A stretch of DNA of 64,000 nt from positions 558,001-622,000 of the forward strand of contig NZ_LT629960.1 of NCBI RefSeq assembly GCF_900104605.1, written 5' to 3'. This document shows positions 46,396-55,256 of this stretch, in pieces. This DNA comes from Tidjanibacter massiliensis. Its GTDB lineage: Bacteria; Bacteroidota; Bacteroidia; Bacteroidales; Rikenellaceae. Below the pieces are notes generated by a model. That model saw nothing but the letters and a program-made list of their open reading frames with translations. It had not been told where the DNA came from and made no database searches. The position numbers and the translations under genes were made by a program. Positions within the stretch are counted from its first letter, which is position 1; each line of letters opens with the position of its first letter.

Positions 46396-46513
46396 ATGCT
46401 TTTCTGCCAAGAATATCTCCGCTTCGTCTTTTTACGCCCGATTTCCAGTGGGGGCGAGTACAGGTGTTGCGGTGCACCGCCTGCCGTTCGCTTCTCCACC
46501 GTCTCTCCGGTTT

Positions 46514-46544
46514 TTGGTATTGTTCCGTAAATGGACTATTTTTG
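46514..46544 (+). promoter_or_regulatory. Promoter of the small membrane protein gene
   Basis: TTG at 46514-46516, 20 bases, TATTTTTG at 46537-46544: an exact consensus. Transcription would start near 46551, favouring ATG 46563. Confidence 0.65.
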
Positions 46545-46562
46545 AAACAAATGTTTTGCGGA

Positions 46563-46802
46563 ATGATGCCTTTTTCAAAGATAAGGAGATACTATTTTAC
46601 GGCCTGCGCCCTTCTTTTTGTGTTGCTTTTCGTACTCATGCTGGCCCGTACCGGCTGGAGGCTCACGCCTCAGGCGTTACTTTCGACCGTTGTGGGATGG
46701 CTGTTGCTCTGTGCCGTCATTATCGGAGTGGTCTATCTCGTCGTCAGCCGGCGCAAGACGAAAGGGAACGGAACGGACGGCGGGACCGAACGCAACGTCT
46801 GA
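46563..46802 (+). CDS. Small two-helix membrane protein, unknown
   Basis: A 79-residue protein (MMPFSKIRRYYFTACALL...) with two hydrophobic helices (about 13-28 and 41-62) and a charged end SRRKTKGNGTDGGTERN. Family not recognised. The frame is open from 46365 and an ATG at 46551 exists, but the promoter position favours 46563. The GNAT gene follows after 110 bases. Confidence 0.6.
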   Translation: MMPFSKIRRYYFTACALLFVLLFVLMLARTGWRLTPQALLSTVVGWLLLCAVIIGVVYLVVSRRKTKGNGTDGGTERNV

Positions 46803-46912
46803 ACCTCTCGTGCCGGTCGGGCGGTGGCTTCGGTCGTTTCCGGACGTTGGGGACTACCGTCGATATTCTGCCGTCGGCAGGGAATCGGAATCGTTTTAAA
46901 ACAGGAAGTTCG

Positions 46913-47380
46913 ATGGATATACTTGCTTCGTTGGAGATAAGGCGGGTGTCCGGCAGTGAGTTGCCGCAGCGTCTTTTGCTGGCGGCAGACGAGTCGCGGG
47001 AAGCCGTCGCCGACTATGTGGACCGCGGCTGGTGTTACGGCGCCTTTCTCGCCGGACGCATGGTCGGCGAATATGTTCTGCTCCACACCCGGCCGTTTAC
47101 GGCGGAGGTGGTGAATATCGCCGTCGAACCGGCGGTACAGCGGCAGGGGATAGGCGGTGCGATGCTGCGCCATGCAGCGGAGACCGCTCGTGCGTCCGGT
47201 TTCCGCAAACTCGAAATCGGTACGGGCAATTCCGGATTCGGACAGATGGCTCTCTATATCCGGTGCGGTTTCCGAATGGAGTGGATAGACCGCGGTTTTT
47301 TCTCCCTCCACTATCCTGAGCCCATCCTGGAGGCGGGACTTCCCTGTACGGATATGGTGCGCATGGGTATGTTGCTATGA
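46913..47380 (+). CDS. GNAT family N-acetyltransferase
   Basis: A 155-residue acetyltransferase with the acetyl-CoA loop V-Q-R-Q-G-I-G-G-A (VNIAVEPAVQRQGIGGAML) and the C-terminal GFRMEWIDRGFF. An AGGAAG ribosome site precedes the ATG at 46913. Substrate unknown. The longer open frame (from 46448) overlaps the preceding membrane-protein gene and is not used. Confidence 0.85.
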   Translation: MDILASLEIRRVSGSELPQRLLLAADESREAVADYVDRGWCYGAFLAGRMVGEYVLLHTRPFTAEVVNIAVEPAVQRQGIGGAMLRHAAETARASGFRKLEIGTGNSGFGQMALYIRCGFRMEWIDRGFFSLHYPEPILEAGLPCTDMVRMGMLL

Positions 47381-47443
47381 GCAGGGCGGCGGCGTAGGAT
47401 ATTTTGACGGCTGCGGTTTTGTCTGCGTCTCTTTATTAAAAGA

Positions 47444-47472
47444 GAAAAGTCCGGCCATAAGCCGGACTTTTC
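47444..47472. terminator. Bidirectional terminator
   Basis: A perfect stem (GAAAAGTCCGGC with its complement, 5-base loop), between the convergent GNAT and glyA genes. Confidence 0.9.
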
Positions 47473-47495
47473 CTATCCATACAATGGATGACAGA

Positions 47496-48776
47496 TTACC
47501 ACGCGAAGAGCGGGTAATCGGCCATCAGTTTGTGTACTTCTTCCCTTACGGCAGCTATCGTGTCGGGGTTGTCGATGTCGGAAAGCACCCTGTCGATGAG
47601 GCTTACGATGTAATCCATCTTGTCCTCCTTGAGGCCGCGGGTGGTGATTGCCGGCGTGCCGATACGGATACCGGAGGTGAGGAACGGCGAGCGGCTGTCG
47701 AACGGCACCATGTTCTTGTTGGTCGTGATGTCGGCCTCCACGAGTGTGCGTTCCGCCTTTTTACCCGATATTTCCGGGAATTTGGTGCGGAGGTCTATCA
47801 GCATCAGGTGGTTGTCGGTACCGTTGGAAACCAGCTTGTAACCGCGTTTCATGAAGGCATCGGCCATGGCGGCCGCATTTTTCTTCACCTGTGCCTGATA
47901 CTCTTTGTATTCAGGCTGGAGCGCTTCGCCGAAAGCTACGGCTTTGGCTGCGATGACGTGTTCCAGCGGACCGCCCTGAATGCCGGGGAATACGGCGGAG
48001 TTGAGGACGGCCGACATTTTCTTGATTTCGCCTTTCGGCGTTTTGATGCCCCAGGGGTTGTCGAAATCCTTGCCCATAAGGATAATGCCACCGCGCGGAC
48101 CGCGGAGCGTCTTGTGCGTAGTGGAGGTGACGATATGGGCGTACTTCACCGGGTTCTTCAGCAGCCCTGCGGCGATGAGGCCGGCCGTATGGGCCATGTC
48201 GATAAGAAGGATGGCGCCCACCTTGTCGGCGATTGCACGCATGCGTTCGTAATCCCATTCGCGGCAGTAGGCCGAAGCACCGCCGACGATGAGTTTGGGT
48301 TTGTGCTCCATGGCGAGCGCTTCCATCGCATCGTAGTCAATGGTGCCGGTCTCCTGGCCTACCTGATAGCCGACGGCCTTGTAGAGGATGCCGGACATGT
48401 TGACGGGCGAACCGTGCGAGAGGTGGCCTCCGTGTGCCAGGTCAAGACCCATGAAGGTGTCGCCGGGTTTGAGTACGGCCATGAAAACTGCCATGTTGGC
48501 CTGTGCGCCCGAGTGGGGCTGTACGTTGGCGTATTCGGCGCCGTAGAGTTCGCATACGCGGTCGATGGCGAGTTGTTCCACCTTGTCCACCACCTGGCAG
48601 CCGCCGTAGTAGCGTGCGCCGGGATACCCTTCGGCGTATTTGTTGGTGAGTACGGAGCCCATGGCCTGCATCACCTCGTCGCTGACGAAGTTTTCCGATG
48701 CTATCAGTTCGATACCGTGGAGCTGACGCTGTTTTTCCTGTTCAATGAGGTCGAAGACCTGATTATCCCTTTTCAT
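47496..48776 (-). CDS. glyA: Serine hydroxymethyltransferase
   Basis: A 426-residue PLP enzyme converting serine to glycine and feeding one-carbon units to folate. It has [20 protein letters not shown], the PLP lysine in [14 protein letters not shown], and [17 protein letters not shown] 48776 ([10 protein letters not shown]) is preferred over 48851, which lies upstream of the -7 box. Confidence 0.97.
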   Translation of the reverse strand: MKRDNQVFDLIEQEKQRQLHGIELIASENFVSDEVMQAMGSVLTNKYAEGYPGARYYGGCQVVDKVEQLAIDRVCELYGAEYANVQPHSGAQANMAVFMAVLKPGDTFMGLDLAHGGHLSHGSPVNMSGILYKAVGYQVGQETGTIDYDAMEALAMEHKPKLIVGGASAYCREWDYERMRAIADKVGAILLIDMAHTAGLIAAGLLKNPVKYAHIVTSTTHKTLRGPRGGIILMGKDFDNPWGIKTPKGEIKKMSAVLNSAVFPGIQGGPLEHVIAAKAVAFGEALQPEYKEYQAQVKKNAAAMADAFMKRGYKLVSNGTDNHLMLIDLRTKFPEISGKKAERTLVEADITTNKNMVPFDSRSPFLTSGIRIGTPAITTRGLKEDKMDYIVSLIDRVLSDIDNPDTIAAVREEVHKLMADYPLFAW

Positions 48777-48830
48777 GAAGTTTTTAATGTTTATATTGAA
48801 AATGAATCGTCTCTTGCATTCGAGTTCCCG

Positions 48831-48838
48831 CAAAGTTA
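48831..48838 (-). promoter_or_regulatory. Promoter -7 box of glyA
   Basis: TAACTTTG on the minus strand, with a leader of about 50 bases to ATG 48776. Confidence 0.5.
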
Positions 48839-48950
48839 AACTTTTTTCCATTGAATTTCTACCGGAAGCGGAAAATAACAGGGAATAATCCGGCGCATCG
48901 TGTTCCGTGCCTTGCGGCGGAGAGATGTGTCGAACAAAAAGAGAAATTAT

Positions 48951-48981
48951 TTGGAAATCATGAAATAAAAAGTTATATTTG
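48951..48981 (+). promoter_or_regulatory. Intact promoter in front of a decayed peptidase gene
   Basis: TTG at 48951-48953, 20 bases, TATATTTG at 48974-48981: an exact consensus. The RNA would read through the C10 peptidase remnant into the frameshifted lipoprotein gene. Confidence 0.6.
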
Positions 48982-49060
48982 AGACAGATGCAGATACGTT
49001 TGAGGGCTTGTCGGTGAGAAATGGGTAGAGTTGTCGGTTCATCTTTAAGACTTTCGGCTT

Positions 49061-49346
49061 ATGAAACGATTTTGTCTGCTGTTTGCAGTCGCTTTTTGTG
49101 TAGCCTCTTGTACTTCCGAATGACGTTTTCGCGTGTGAATGCGGCCAGTGGCAACGTACATTGATGCATTGCAATTGGGGCTGGCAGGGGAGTTATGATG
49201 GATACTTTGCCTCTTCCGTATTCAATGCTACCATGGGACCGCATTTTAATGTTCCTGATTTGGGAGAAACCCGAAGTGCGGATAAACACAATTACAATCA
49301 TCGTCTTAAGATTATCACTTATAGCGCGCTTGCATTTGTCGAGTAG
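49061..49346 (+). pseudogene. Remnant of a C10 (streptopain-type) cysteine peptidase lipoprotein
   Basis: ATG 49061 opens a lipoprotein signal (MKRFCLLFAVAFCVASC, then TSE) that stops at TGA 49121-49123. About 40 bases later, in another frame, HCNWGWQGSYDGYFASSVFN appears, the conserved C-terminal His-Asn-Trp-Gly-Trp block of C10 peptidases such as SpeB and the Bacteroides Bfp enzymes. The central domain with the catalytic Cys (some 300 codons) is missing, so this is an internal-deletion relic. Confidence 0.65.
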
Positions 49347-49374
49347 ATTCGTCAAACATTAAAAATTCATAATT

Positions 49375-50149
49375 ATGCAAACCGGACTTTTTATCGCCAT
49401 ACTCGCGTGCGCCGGGTTTTGTGCATGCGAAAAGCTCGTTACGGATAAGTATGAGCAGGGCAGCTCCGACTCGTTCGTCGTGCAATACTGGACCTTCGAC
49501 CGGCTGGAAGCCGTAACTGTCGGGCCGGAGCCCCGGTTGCAGCTCTACCTGAGGAGTTCGCCGGAGCACCGCCGGACGTATTACGGCGTTCTGTCGGACT
49601 GGGAGGAGTTGAAGCGGGCCTACGAGGCGAAGTGCGCCGAACACGGCGACCGGGGATATCCGTTCGTCTTTACCTATGGCCCCCGGTCCGAATATGGTGC
49701 CGAACTCCTTTCCCGATAAGGATTTCCGCTCTATCGAGGTGGTGAGCGATACGGATTTCGATGAGGCGCACCCCGCCGGTACCCGGCTGGATGACGTGAT
49801 GATGTTCTGCTCGGCTTCGCCGTGGCGTTTCATACGGAGCCGTTACGTCGAGCAGGGGGAGTGGAATGCCGGAGTCCCTGCGGAGGTTTATCGCTATTTC
49901 GGCACCGTCCTGCCCTACGATACGGAGTGGAAGAGCTGTTACCATCCGGTATACGGTAAAGTGTCGGAGCTGACGACTGATGACCTGACGCTGCTGGGCG
50001 GAGACGACGGCGGGCGGCGAATGGGCATGATTGGGGTACTGACCTTTCTCGTACGGCCCAACCGGGCGGCGACGCATACGCTGACCGTGACACTTACCTC
50101 CGTGGACGGGGAGCGTTATTCCGCCTATGCGGCGGTGGCTCTGGAGTAA
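49375..50149 (+). pseudogene. Lipoprotein gene with one-base frameshift
   Basis: The first frame (49375-49719) has a lipoprotein signal (AILACAGFCAC) and a body to TYGPR, then leaves frame. The other frame (to 50149) continues from the same place with PNMVPNSFPDKDFRSIEVVS and runs 150 residues to a stop. The join falls at a run of five C at 49680-49684; four C would restore one frame of about 257 codons. Family unknown. It may be an inhibitor or partner of the peptidase relic just upstream, which is only a positional guess. Confidence 0.65.
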
Positions 50150-50464
50150 CTGTTTCCTGGGAAGAGGTCCTCCGGGGCGGCTGCCCGTTGCCAGGGTATT
50201 GTGCCGGGAGTGTCGTTTGTCGGAGGAGTGTCCCGGGCCATCGTCTCGGAAGCGGACTGCATGCACATCGTTTATAGGGCGTTGGACGTCGGACATCGTG
50301 GAATAACCTTGAAATAACGTTTGGCCCGAAGGTCGTCCGGCAGTAAACCGGACGGCCTCCTGCGAATGTGAGCGGATGAAGTTTGTGCTGCCGGGGCAGG
50401 GGCACCTGCATGAAAAAAAATTGTAGGTAATTGTCAAGGGAGGCTTCGGATGCGTTCCGGCCGG

Positions 50465-50503
50465 AACGGGAAGCAGGAGACGCTGCGTCTCCTGCTTCCC
50501 GTT
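50465..50503. terminator. Terminator hairpin between convergent genes
   Basis: A perfect 18-bp stem (50465-50482 with 50486-50503) with a 3-base loop. A second hairpin pairs 50331-50340 with 50348-50357. The stretch 50150-50526 has nothing else. Confidence 0.75.
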
Positions 50504-50526
50504 TACCTTGTATCCGCGCGGCCTTG

Positions 50527-51267
50527 TCAGCGACGGACGACGGCGATGGATACGAGCTCGGAACTCTCTTCGAGTTTTCCGCGTTTGTTAAGGGTCTGCG
50601 ACTTTACTTCTCCTATACCCTCTGCATACCACGTGACGGATTGGGTGGTCGTTCCCATCCCTATGGGGGTTTTCATCACCTCCGTCTCGTTCACTGTCCA
50701 GCAGTCGAAAGTACCGGCCGGGACGGTTACCGTTTCCCGGCCGGTTATGCTGCGGTCTTTGATGGTTATTTTGATGATATCGAACTGTCGGTCATTTGAC
50801 TTTAACGACATGGAGATGTGGACCGTTTCGAGTTGCTGGCCCACTTGCGGGTGAAGCGGATAGCAGATTTCGTCCATCGCCACCGTGAAGTCGATGTCAT
50901 CGTTTCCCAGGATGCTTTCCTTTATCTCCGCTATCAGTTGGTCGATGTTCTCCATCGGAAAGATTACCCTGTCGCCGGATATGCGTATCCGTACGGTGAT
51001 GTCCGACATGGCCGAAGTGTCGGCCGTCAGGGGCTTGCCGTCTGCATCCAGCGCTCTGTCGTTTATGGTGATTACCGTGCCTTCCGCCGTTTCGGCGATG
51101 TCGGTAACGGTTTGGACGGAACGGCCGACGATATTTCCTTTTCGGTCCCTGTTCACGTATGTAAGTGCGGTTCCCTTTTCGGACGGTACGAAAGGGTTTC
51201 CTGCAATGCAGACCGGTACGGCGAACAGGAGCGTGAGGGATGCGATAATCGGTTTCAGTGCTTTCAT
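50527..51267 (-). CDS. Secreted TapB/DUF3108-like protein
   Basis: A 246-residue exported protein with a signal peptide (MKALKPIIASLTLLFAVPVCIAG) and a beta-sandwich-like body: GTALTYVNRDRKGNIVGRS, VPAGTFDCWTVNE, VTWYAEGIGEVKSQT. The pattern of a periplasmic sheet that ends in W-Y-x-x-G-x-G-x-V-K matches DUF3108/TapB-type proteins. ATG 51267 begins the signal and fits the upstream promoter. Function unknown. Confidence 0.7.
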   Translation of the reverse strand: MKALKPIIASLTLLFAVPVCIAGNPFVPSEKGTALTYVNRDRKGNIVGRSVQTVTDIAETAEGTVITINDRALDADGKPLTADTSAMSDITVRIRISGDRVIFPMENIDQLIAEIKESILGNDDIDFTVAMDEICYPLHPQVGQQLETVHISMSLKSNDRQFDIIKITIKDRSITGRETVTVPAGTFDCWTVNETEVMKTPIGMGTTTQSVTWYAEGIGEVKSQTLNKRGKLEESSELVSIAVVRR

Positions 51268-51317
51268 GGCTGTTTCGGATTTACGGTCGGAGGTCATATC
51301 TTCCCGTGTCGATAGGA

Positions 51318-51325
51318 CAAAGCTA
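51318..51325 (-). promoter_or_regulatory. Promoter -7 box of the TapB-like gene
   Basis: TAGCTTTG on the minus strand fits TAnnTTTG. Confidence 0.45.
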
Positions 51326-51402
51326 TGAAAAATAAACGGATTATCCTCTGTGCCGGTCGGCTGAAAAGCATGGCGGGGTTCCGCTGCCTCGGAAAAAAGT
51401 GT

Positions 51403-51410
51403 TATATTTG
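51403..51410 (+). promoter_or_regulatory. Promoter -7 box of fabG
   Basis: TATATTTG lies 27 bases before ATG 51438 and rules out the longer open frame from 51399. Confidence 0.55.
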
Positions 51411-51437
51411 CCTGGATTTTACCTAAACATCTTGACT

Positions 51438-52184
51438 ATGAAATTACTTGAAGGAAAAGTGGCCGTGATAACGGGTGCGGCCCGCGGCATTGGCAAGGCC
51501 GTTGCCCTTTGCTTTGCCGAGAACGGTGCGGATATCGCCTTTACCGACCTGTCCATAGATGAGAACGGCAGGAAGACGGAGGAGGAGATACTTGCGTTCG
51601 GGGTGCGCTGCAAGGCCTATGCCTCCAACGCCGCCGATTTCCAGCAGACGCACGAGGTCGTCGAGAAGATAATGGGCGATTTCGGCCGTATAGATATTCT
51701 CGTAAACAATGCGGGTATCACGTGGGACGGACTGATGCTGAAGATGGAGGAGAAGCAATGGGATATGGTCATCAATATCAATTTGAAGTCTGCATTCAAT
51801 TTCATCCATGCTGTTACCCCGGTTATGATGCGTCAGCGCAGCGGAAGCATTATTAACATGTCTTCGGTGGTAGGCGTGCACGGCAATGCGGGGCAGGCCA
51901 ACTATTCGGCTTCGAAAGCGGGCATGATAGGTCTTGCCAAATCCGTTGCACTCGAATTGGGTGCGCGCGGCGTACGTGCCAATGCCATCGCTCCTGGCTT
52001 CATCATCACCGATATGACTGCCAAGTTGCCCGAGGCTGTCAAAGAGGAGTGGAACAAGAAGATACCGCTTCGCCGCGGCGGTACTCCCGAGGAAATCGCC
52101 AAAGTGGCCCTGTTCCTCGGCAGCGATCTTTCCAGCTATGTCAGCGGCCAGGTCATCGAGGTGAACGGTGCCATGAATTCCTGA
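51438..52184 (+). CDS. fabG: 3-oxoacyl-ACP reductase
   Basis: A 248-residue short-chain dehydrogenase of fatty-acid elongation. It has the NADPH loop TGAARGIG, NNAG (ILVNNAGITWD), catalytic Ser in INMSSVVG and Tyr/Lys in YSASKAG, and the C-terminal SGQVIEVNGAM. FabG is the closest family; other SDR roles cannot be fully excluded as it stands alone. Confidence 0.9.
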   Translation: MKLLEGKVAVITGAARGIGKAVALCFAENGADIAFTDLSIDENGRKTEEEILAFGVRCKAYASNAADFQQTHEVVEKIMGDFGRIDILVNNAGITWDGLMLKMEEKQWDMVININLKSAFNFIHAVTPVMMRQRSGSIINMSSVVGVHGNAGQANYSASKAGMIGLAKSVALELGARGVRANAIAPGFIITDMTAKLPEAVKEEWNKKIPLRRGGTPEEIAKVALFLGSDLSSYVSGQVIEVNGAMNS

Positions 52185-52207
52185 TAACGGCCGTTTGTGA
52201 ACGGAGA

Positions 52208-52240
52208 GGGGATGTGCGAACAGGTTTTGCGCATCCCCTT
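52208..52240 (+). terminator. Terminator of fabG
   Basis: A 10-bp stem with one T-G pair (52208-52217 with 52229-52238); the T-tract is weak. Confidence 0.6.
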
Positions 52241-52340
52241 GTCGTATTTCGGCGTGTGCGGAAAACGCAGCGAAATGTATGTATTAGGAGAAACGGGAAG
52301 GAATCGCTATCATTGCGACAGAAACAATGTGTTGTAAGGT

Positions 52341-53909
52341 ATGCTGAAGTGGAGTATTCTGTCGTTATGTGCGGTACTGTTCCCGTTGTCCGGATTCGGG
52401 CGGGAAACGGCCGCCGGAACCGAATCGGAACCAAGTCCCCGCGATTCCGTCCGGCAGGCGTATATGGACGAACTGGACTTCATCATCGACTGCATCGAAA
52501 ACCGGTATGTTTCCGGCCGCCGAGGTATCGGCGACGAGGAGTGGCAACAGGGGGTGGAATCCGTGCATAGCGGTGCTGCGATATATCTTCGCGATTACCC
52601 GGCTGTGTGGTGGTTATGGCGTGACTATAGCATGCTTTTGGACGACGGTCATTTCGCTTTTCCCGACAACGGTTCGTTCAGCCGTTATGAACTGTTCGCT
52701 GAGAGCCAACCGATTTTTCCGTTATGGATACAGATATGGGTAGACGGCTCCATATATAATGTTTACGATTACAGCGGAGTGATTCCGGAATGTTCGGAAA
52801 TTATCGCAATTACGAAGTTCTATAACGGACAACGTGCACAGACGTTTTCTGGGAAAGGATTGGGGATTGGTTGCATGCGGCTGACTCCCGGCGAACCGGC
52901 ATACGCTTTTGCCAATGGCAACTCCTGTCATCAACCCAATCCGCGTGACTGGGCGAGTTTCACGAATTTCCTGTCCGATTTTTCGATGCCGCCGTGGGAA
53001 GTCGTCTACAAGGTACCGGGTGCCGAACAGCCGGATACAGTCATGCTGGACGGAATAAGACGCGACGAACTGTTCAAACTGTACAAAAAGACGGGTAACA
53101 AGCGCCGTGCTAAGGAGGAACTCGGTTTTGCACGCAAGCCGATAATCTATGCCGATATGGGTGACGGCGTGGGCGTACTTACGATTAACTCGTTCTGGGG
53201 GAAACGGTGGAGCCATATGCTGTTGTTCGGTAAGGACTGGCGTTACAAGCGGCTGCTGCGGCAGGCCATGCGCCGCATCGACCGAGACGGAATCGACCGG
53301 CTGGTCATCGACGTGAGCCTCAATACGGGCGGCATGGCGGAGAATGTCTTTTATACGCTCGATTATCTGACGGACAAGCCGGTAGACATAACATACACCT
53401 ACCTTATAACGGACGAATGCCGCGAAACGGCGAAGAACAACGTCGACCGGAGTCCGTACTTGTCCGAGGCCGACAGGGAGTATATGATGCACTATATCGA
53501 CAGCGTGCCGGACGGCACCCGTTTCCGTACCGATACGGTGCGCCGGATGCGGTATCTCCCGCAGCGCCCGAAACACGCCTACGACGGCGAGGTCTATGTG
53601 CTGACGAGCCATCAGACCTATTCGGCGGCACAGATGTTCGCCCGTTACTGTCAGGTACTCGGCATCGGGAAGGTGGCCGGGCAGCACTGCGGCGGTTACA
53701 ATGCCGTGACGGGAAATGCCGCACGGGTAGAACTGCCCGTTTCGCGTTGGATGCAGTTTCAGGTGCCTTTCCGCGAAGAGGTCATTTCCCCCGACGACGA
53801 ACCGTATACATACCCGACGGTGGACATTCCGATAGAGCATCCGTTTGAGGAGTGGCTGCATCGCGAAAACCGCAGTCTCGAACGGTTGCTGCGGATGATA
53901 GAGGAGTAG
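52341..53909 (+). CDS. Secreted S41 family peptidase-like protein
   Basis: A 522-residue exported protein (signal MLKWSILSLCAVLFPLSGF). The C-terminal half matches S41 proteases: DRLVIDVSLNTGGMAENV, then YVLTSHQTYSAAQMFARY with the likely nucleophilic Ser, and GQHCGGYNA. No PDZ domain or general-base Lys in the Ctp position is evident, so it is nearer the tricorn-core type common in Bacteroidetes. Substrate unknown. Confidence 0.75.
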   Translation: MLKWSILSLCAVLFPLSGFGRETAAGTESEPSPRDSVRQAYMDELDFIIDCIENRYVSGRRGIGDEEWQQGVESVHSGAAIYLRDYPAVWWLWRDYSMLLDDGHFAFPDNGSFSRYELFAESQPIFPLWIQIWVDGSIYNVYDYSGVIPECSEIIAITKFYNGQRAQTFSGKGLGIGCMRLTPGEPAYAFANGNSCHQPNPRDWASFTNFLSDFSMPPWEVVYKVPGAEQPDTVMLDGIRRDELFKLYKKTGNKRRAKEELGFARKPIIYADMGDGVGVLTINSFWGKRWSHMLLFGKDWRYKRLLRQAMRRIDRDGIDRLVIDVSLNTGGMAENVFYTLDYLTDKPVDITYTYLITDECRETAKNNVDRSPYLSEADREYMMHYIDSVPDGTRFRTDTVRRMRYLPQRPKHAYDGEVYVLTSHQTYSAAQMFARYCQVLGIGKVAGQHCGGYNAVTGNAARVELPVSRWMQFQVPFREEVISPDDEPYTYPTVDIPIEHPFEEWLHRENRSLERLLRMIEE

Positions 53910-53941
53910 GGGAGCGCTGTAAGGAACGGTACGGATGCAGG

Positions 53942-53969
53942 ACTCCGGATGGCTCATGTCATCCGGAGT
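53942..53969 (+). terminator. Terminator after the S41 gene
   Basis: A perfect 10-bp stem (53942-53951 with 53960-53969) followed by TCATTCGTCTT. Confidence 0.65.
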
Positions 53970-54518
53970 TCATTCGTCTTGTGTCCGCCGTCGATTGTGC
54001 GGATGCGGTGTGCCTTTCATGCAGAAAAGTTTGGGGGCTTAGTAGGACAGAATTTTATGGAGAATTACGATTATCTTTGTAAAGTTATTGGCGGATTTTG
54101 TGTGTCCTGCAACGGGGAGTATGTTTTTTTGCCCTTTTAAAAATATGAAGGTGGGCTCTTTTCGCGTTATATCGTACAGAGAGTGAGGACGGGTTGTCTG
54201 CCGTCTAACACAAAACTAAGTGAGAGTAAAGTAAATTTCCCGTATGTGCTGCCGCGGTCGGCAGGAGAATTTGTGTATACAGCGGTGCGCGGTCGGCGTA
54301 TTGCAGCGCCCGGGTTCGGCAAGGGCATTCGGTGTCACCGCAGACGATAGCTGGGCGAACAGGACTCCTTCCGGTAGTCCGGCGGGTTATCGTGCCGGCA
54401 GCCGGAACAGGCGGAGTTGCCGTGGTGCAACATCCGTATGGTCGGAGACCGGCCGTGACCGTCGTGCCGTTTTTGGGAACCTGGAAGCTGCGGGCTTTCG
54501 TATAAATGTTTTAGGGAT
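53970..54518 (+). other. Long leader before the recombinase gene
   Basis: A -7 box TATCTTTG at 54072-54079 would give a leader of about 430 bases before the recombinase. It contains no convincing frame beyond short ones (for example a 27-codon peptide near 54057). I looked for inverted repeats bracketing this promoter, which would mark an invertible switch, and found only 6 bp (54044-54049 with 54103-54108), which is not convincing. Confidence 0.4.
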
Positions 54519-55193
54519 ATGATTGTAGGATATTTGAGGGTCAGTACGGGAAAACAGAATTTGGCCAATCAGCAGGACGAAATCAGGCGTTTCGCCGAGA
54601 GCAGGAATTTTACGGTGAACAGTTGGGTGACGGAGGTAGTCAGCGGAAAGAAGAACGAACGCGAGCGGAAGCTCGGTACGTTGTTGAAGCGGATGAAACC
54701 GGGCGATACGCTGATAGTGACGGAGATTTCCCGCTTGAGTCGTACCCTGACCGATATCATGGCGATAATGGGAAAGTGCCTGAGCCGTGAGATAAATCTC
54801 TATACCACCAAGGAGGGGTACTCCTTCGACAACAGCATCAACAGCAAAGTGCTCTGTTTTGCCTTCGGACTGGTGGCGGAGATAGAGCGCAATCTGATTT
54901 CCATGCGTACCAAAGAGGCGTTGGCACTGCGCAAGGCGGAGGGGGTGACGCTCGGCAGGAGAAAAGGCAGTTATACCAAGACGAATATCTTGATGGCCAA
55001 CCGACAGGCGATAATCGAGATGCTCAACAACGACAAGTCGATAGGCGATATTTGCAAACGTTTCGACATATCGCGCGATACGTTCGCCAAATTCCGGAAA
55101 AGATATCCGTCCGTGCAGAAGGCGGTTCAGGAGAAGGAGGTGAGGCGGATTGCTGCGTATGGCGGTACGAGGTCTTCTTCCCGTCCGGTTTAA
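54519..55193 (+). CDS. Serine recombinase of the Mpi/Hin invertase group
   Basis: A 224-residue site-specific recombinase. It has catalytic Ser9 in YLRVSTGKQ, the conserved ERERKLGTLLKRMKPGDTLIVTEISRLSRT, VLCFAFGLVAEIERNLISMRTKEAL, and a C-terminal helix-turn-helix (IGDICKRFDISRDTFAKF). It is very like Mpi of Bacteroides fragilis, which flips many capsule promoters from one genomic location. No convincing invertible segment is adjacent, consistent with a trans-acting master invertase. Confidence 0.88.
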   Translation: MIVGYLRVSTGKQNLANQQDEIRRFAESRNFTVNSWVTEVVSGKKNERERKLGTLLKRMKPGDTLIVTEISRLSRTLTDIMAIMGKCLSREINLYTTKEGYSFDNSINSKVLCFAFGLVAEIERNLISMRTKEALALRKAEGVTLGRRKGSYTKTNILMANRQAIIEMLNNDKSIGDICKRFDISRDTFAKFRKRYPSVQKAVQEKEVRRIAAYGGTRSSSRPV

Positions 55194-55232
55194 CTATCGA
55201 GGGGAACAGCGTGCTGCCGTTCCCCTCGATAG
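55194..55232. terminator. Bidirectional terminator
   Basis: A 17-bp stem with one mismatch (left arm from 55194, right arm to 55232) between the convergent recombinase and fba genes. Confidence 0.8.
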
Positions 55233-55256
55233 CTTGTATGCGTAAGACATGTGCTG

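Noticed and set aside
54044-54108. An invertible promoter in front of the serine recombinase
   Set aside because: Only 6 bp of inverted repeat (AGGACA with TGTCCT) bracket the promoter, which is within chance.
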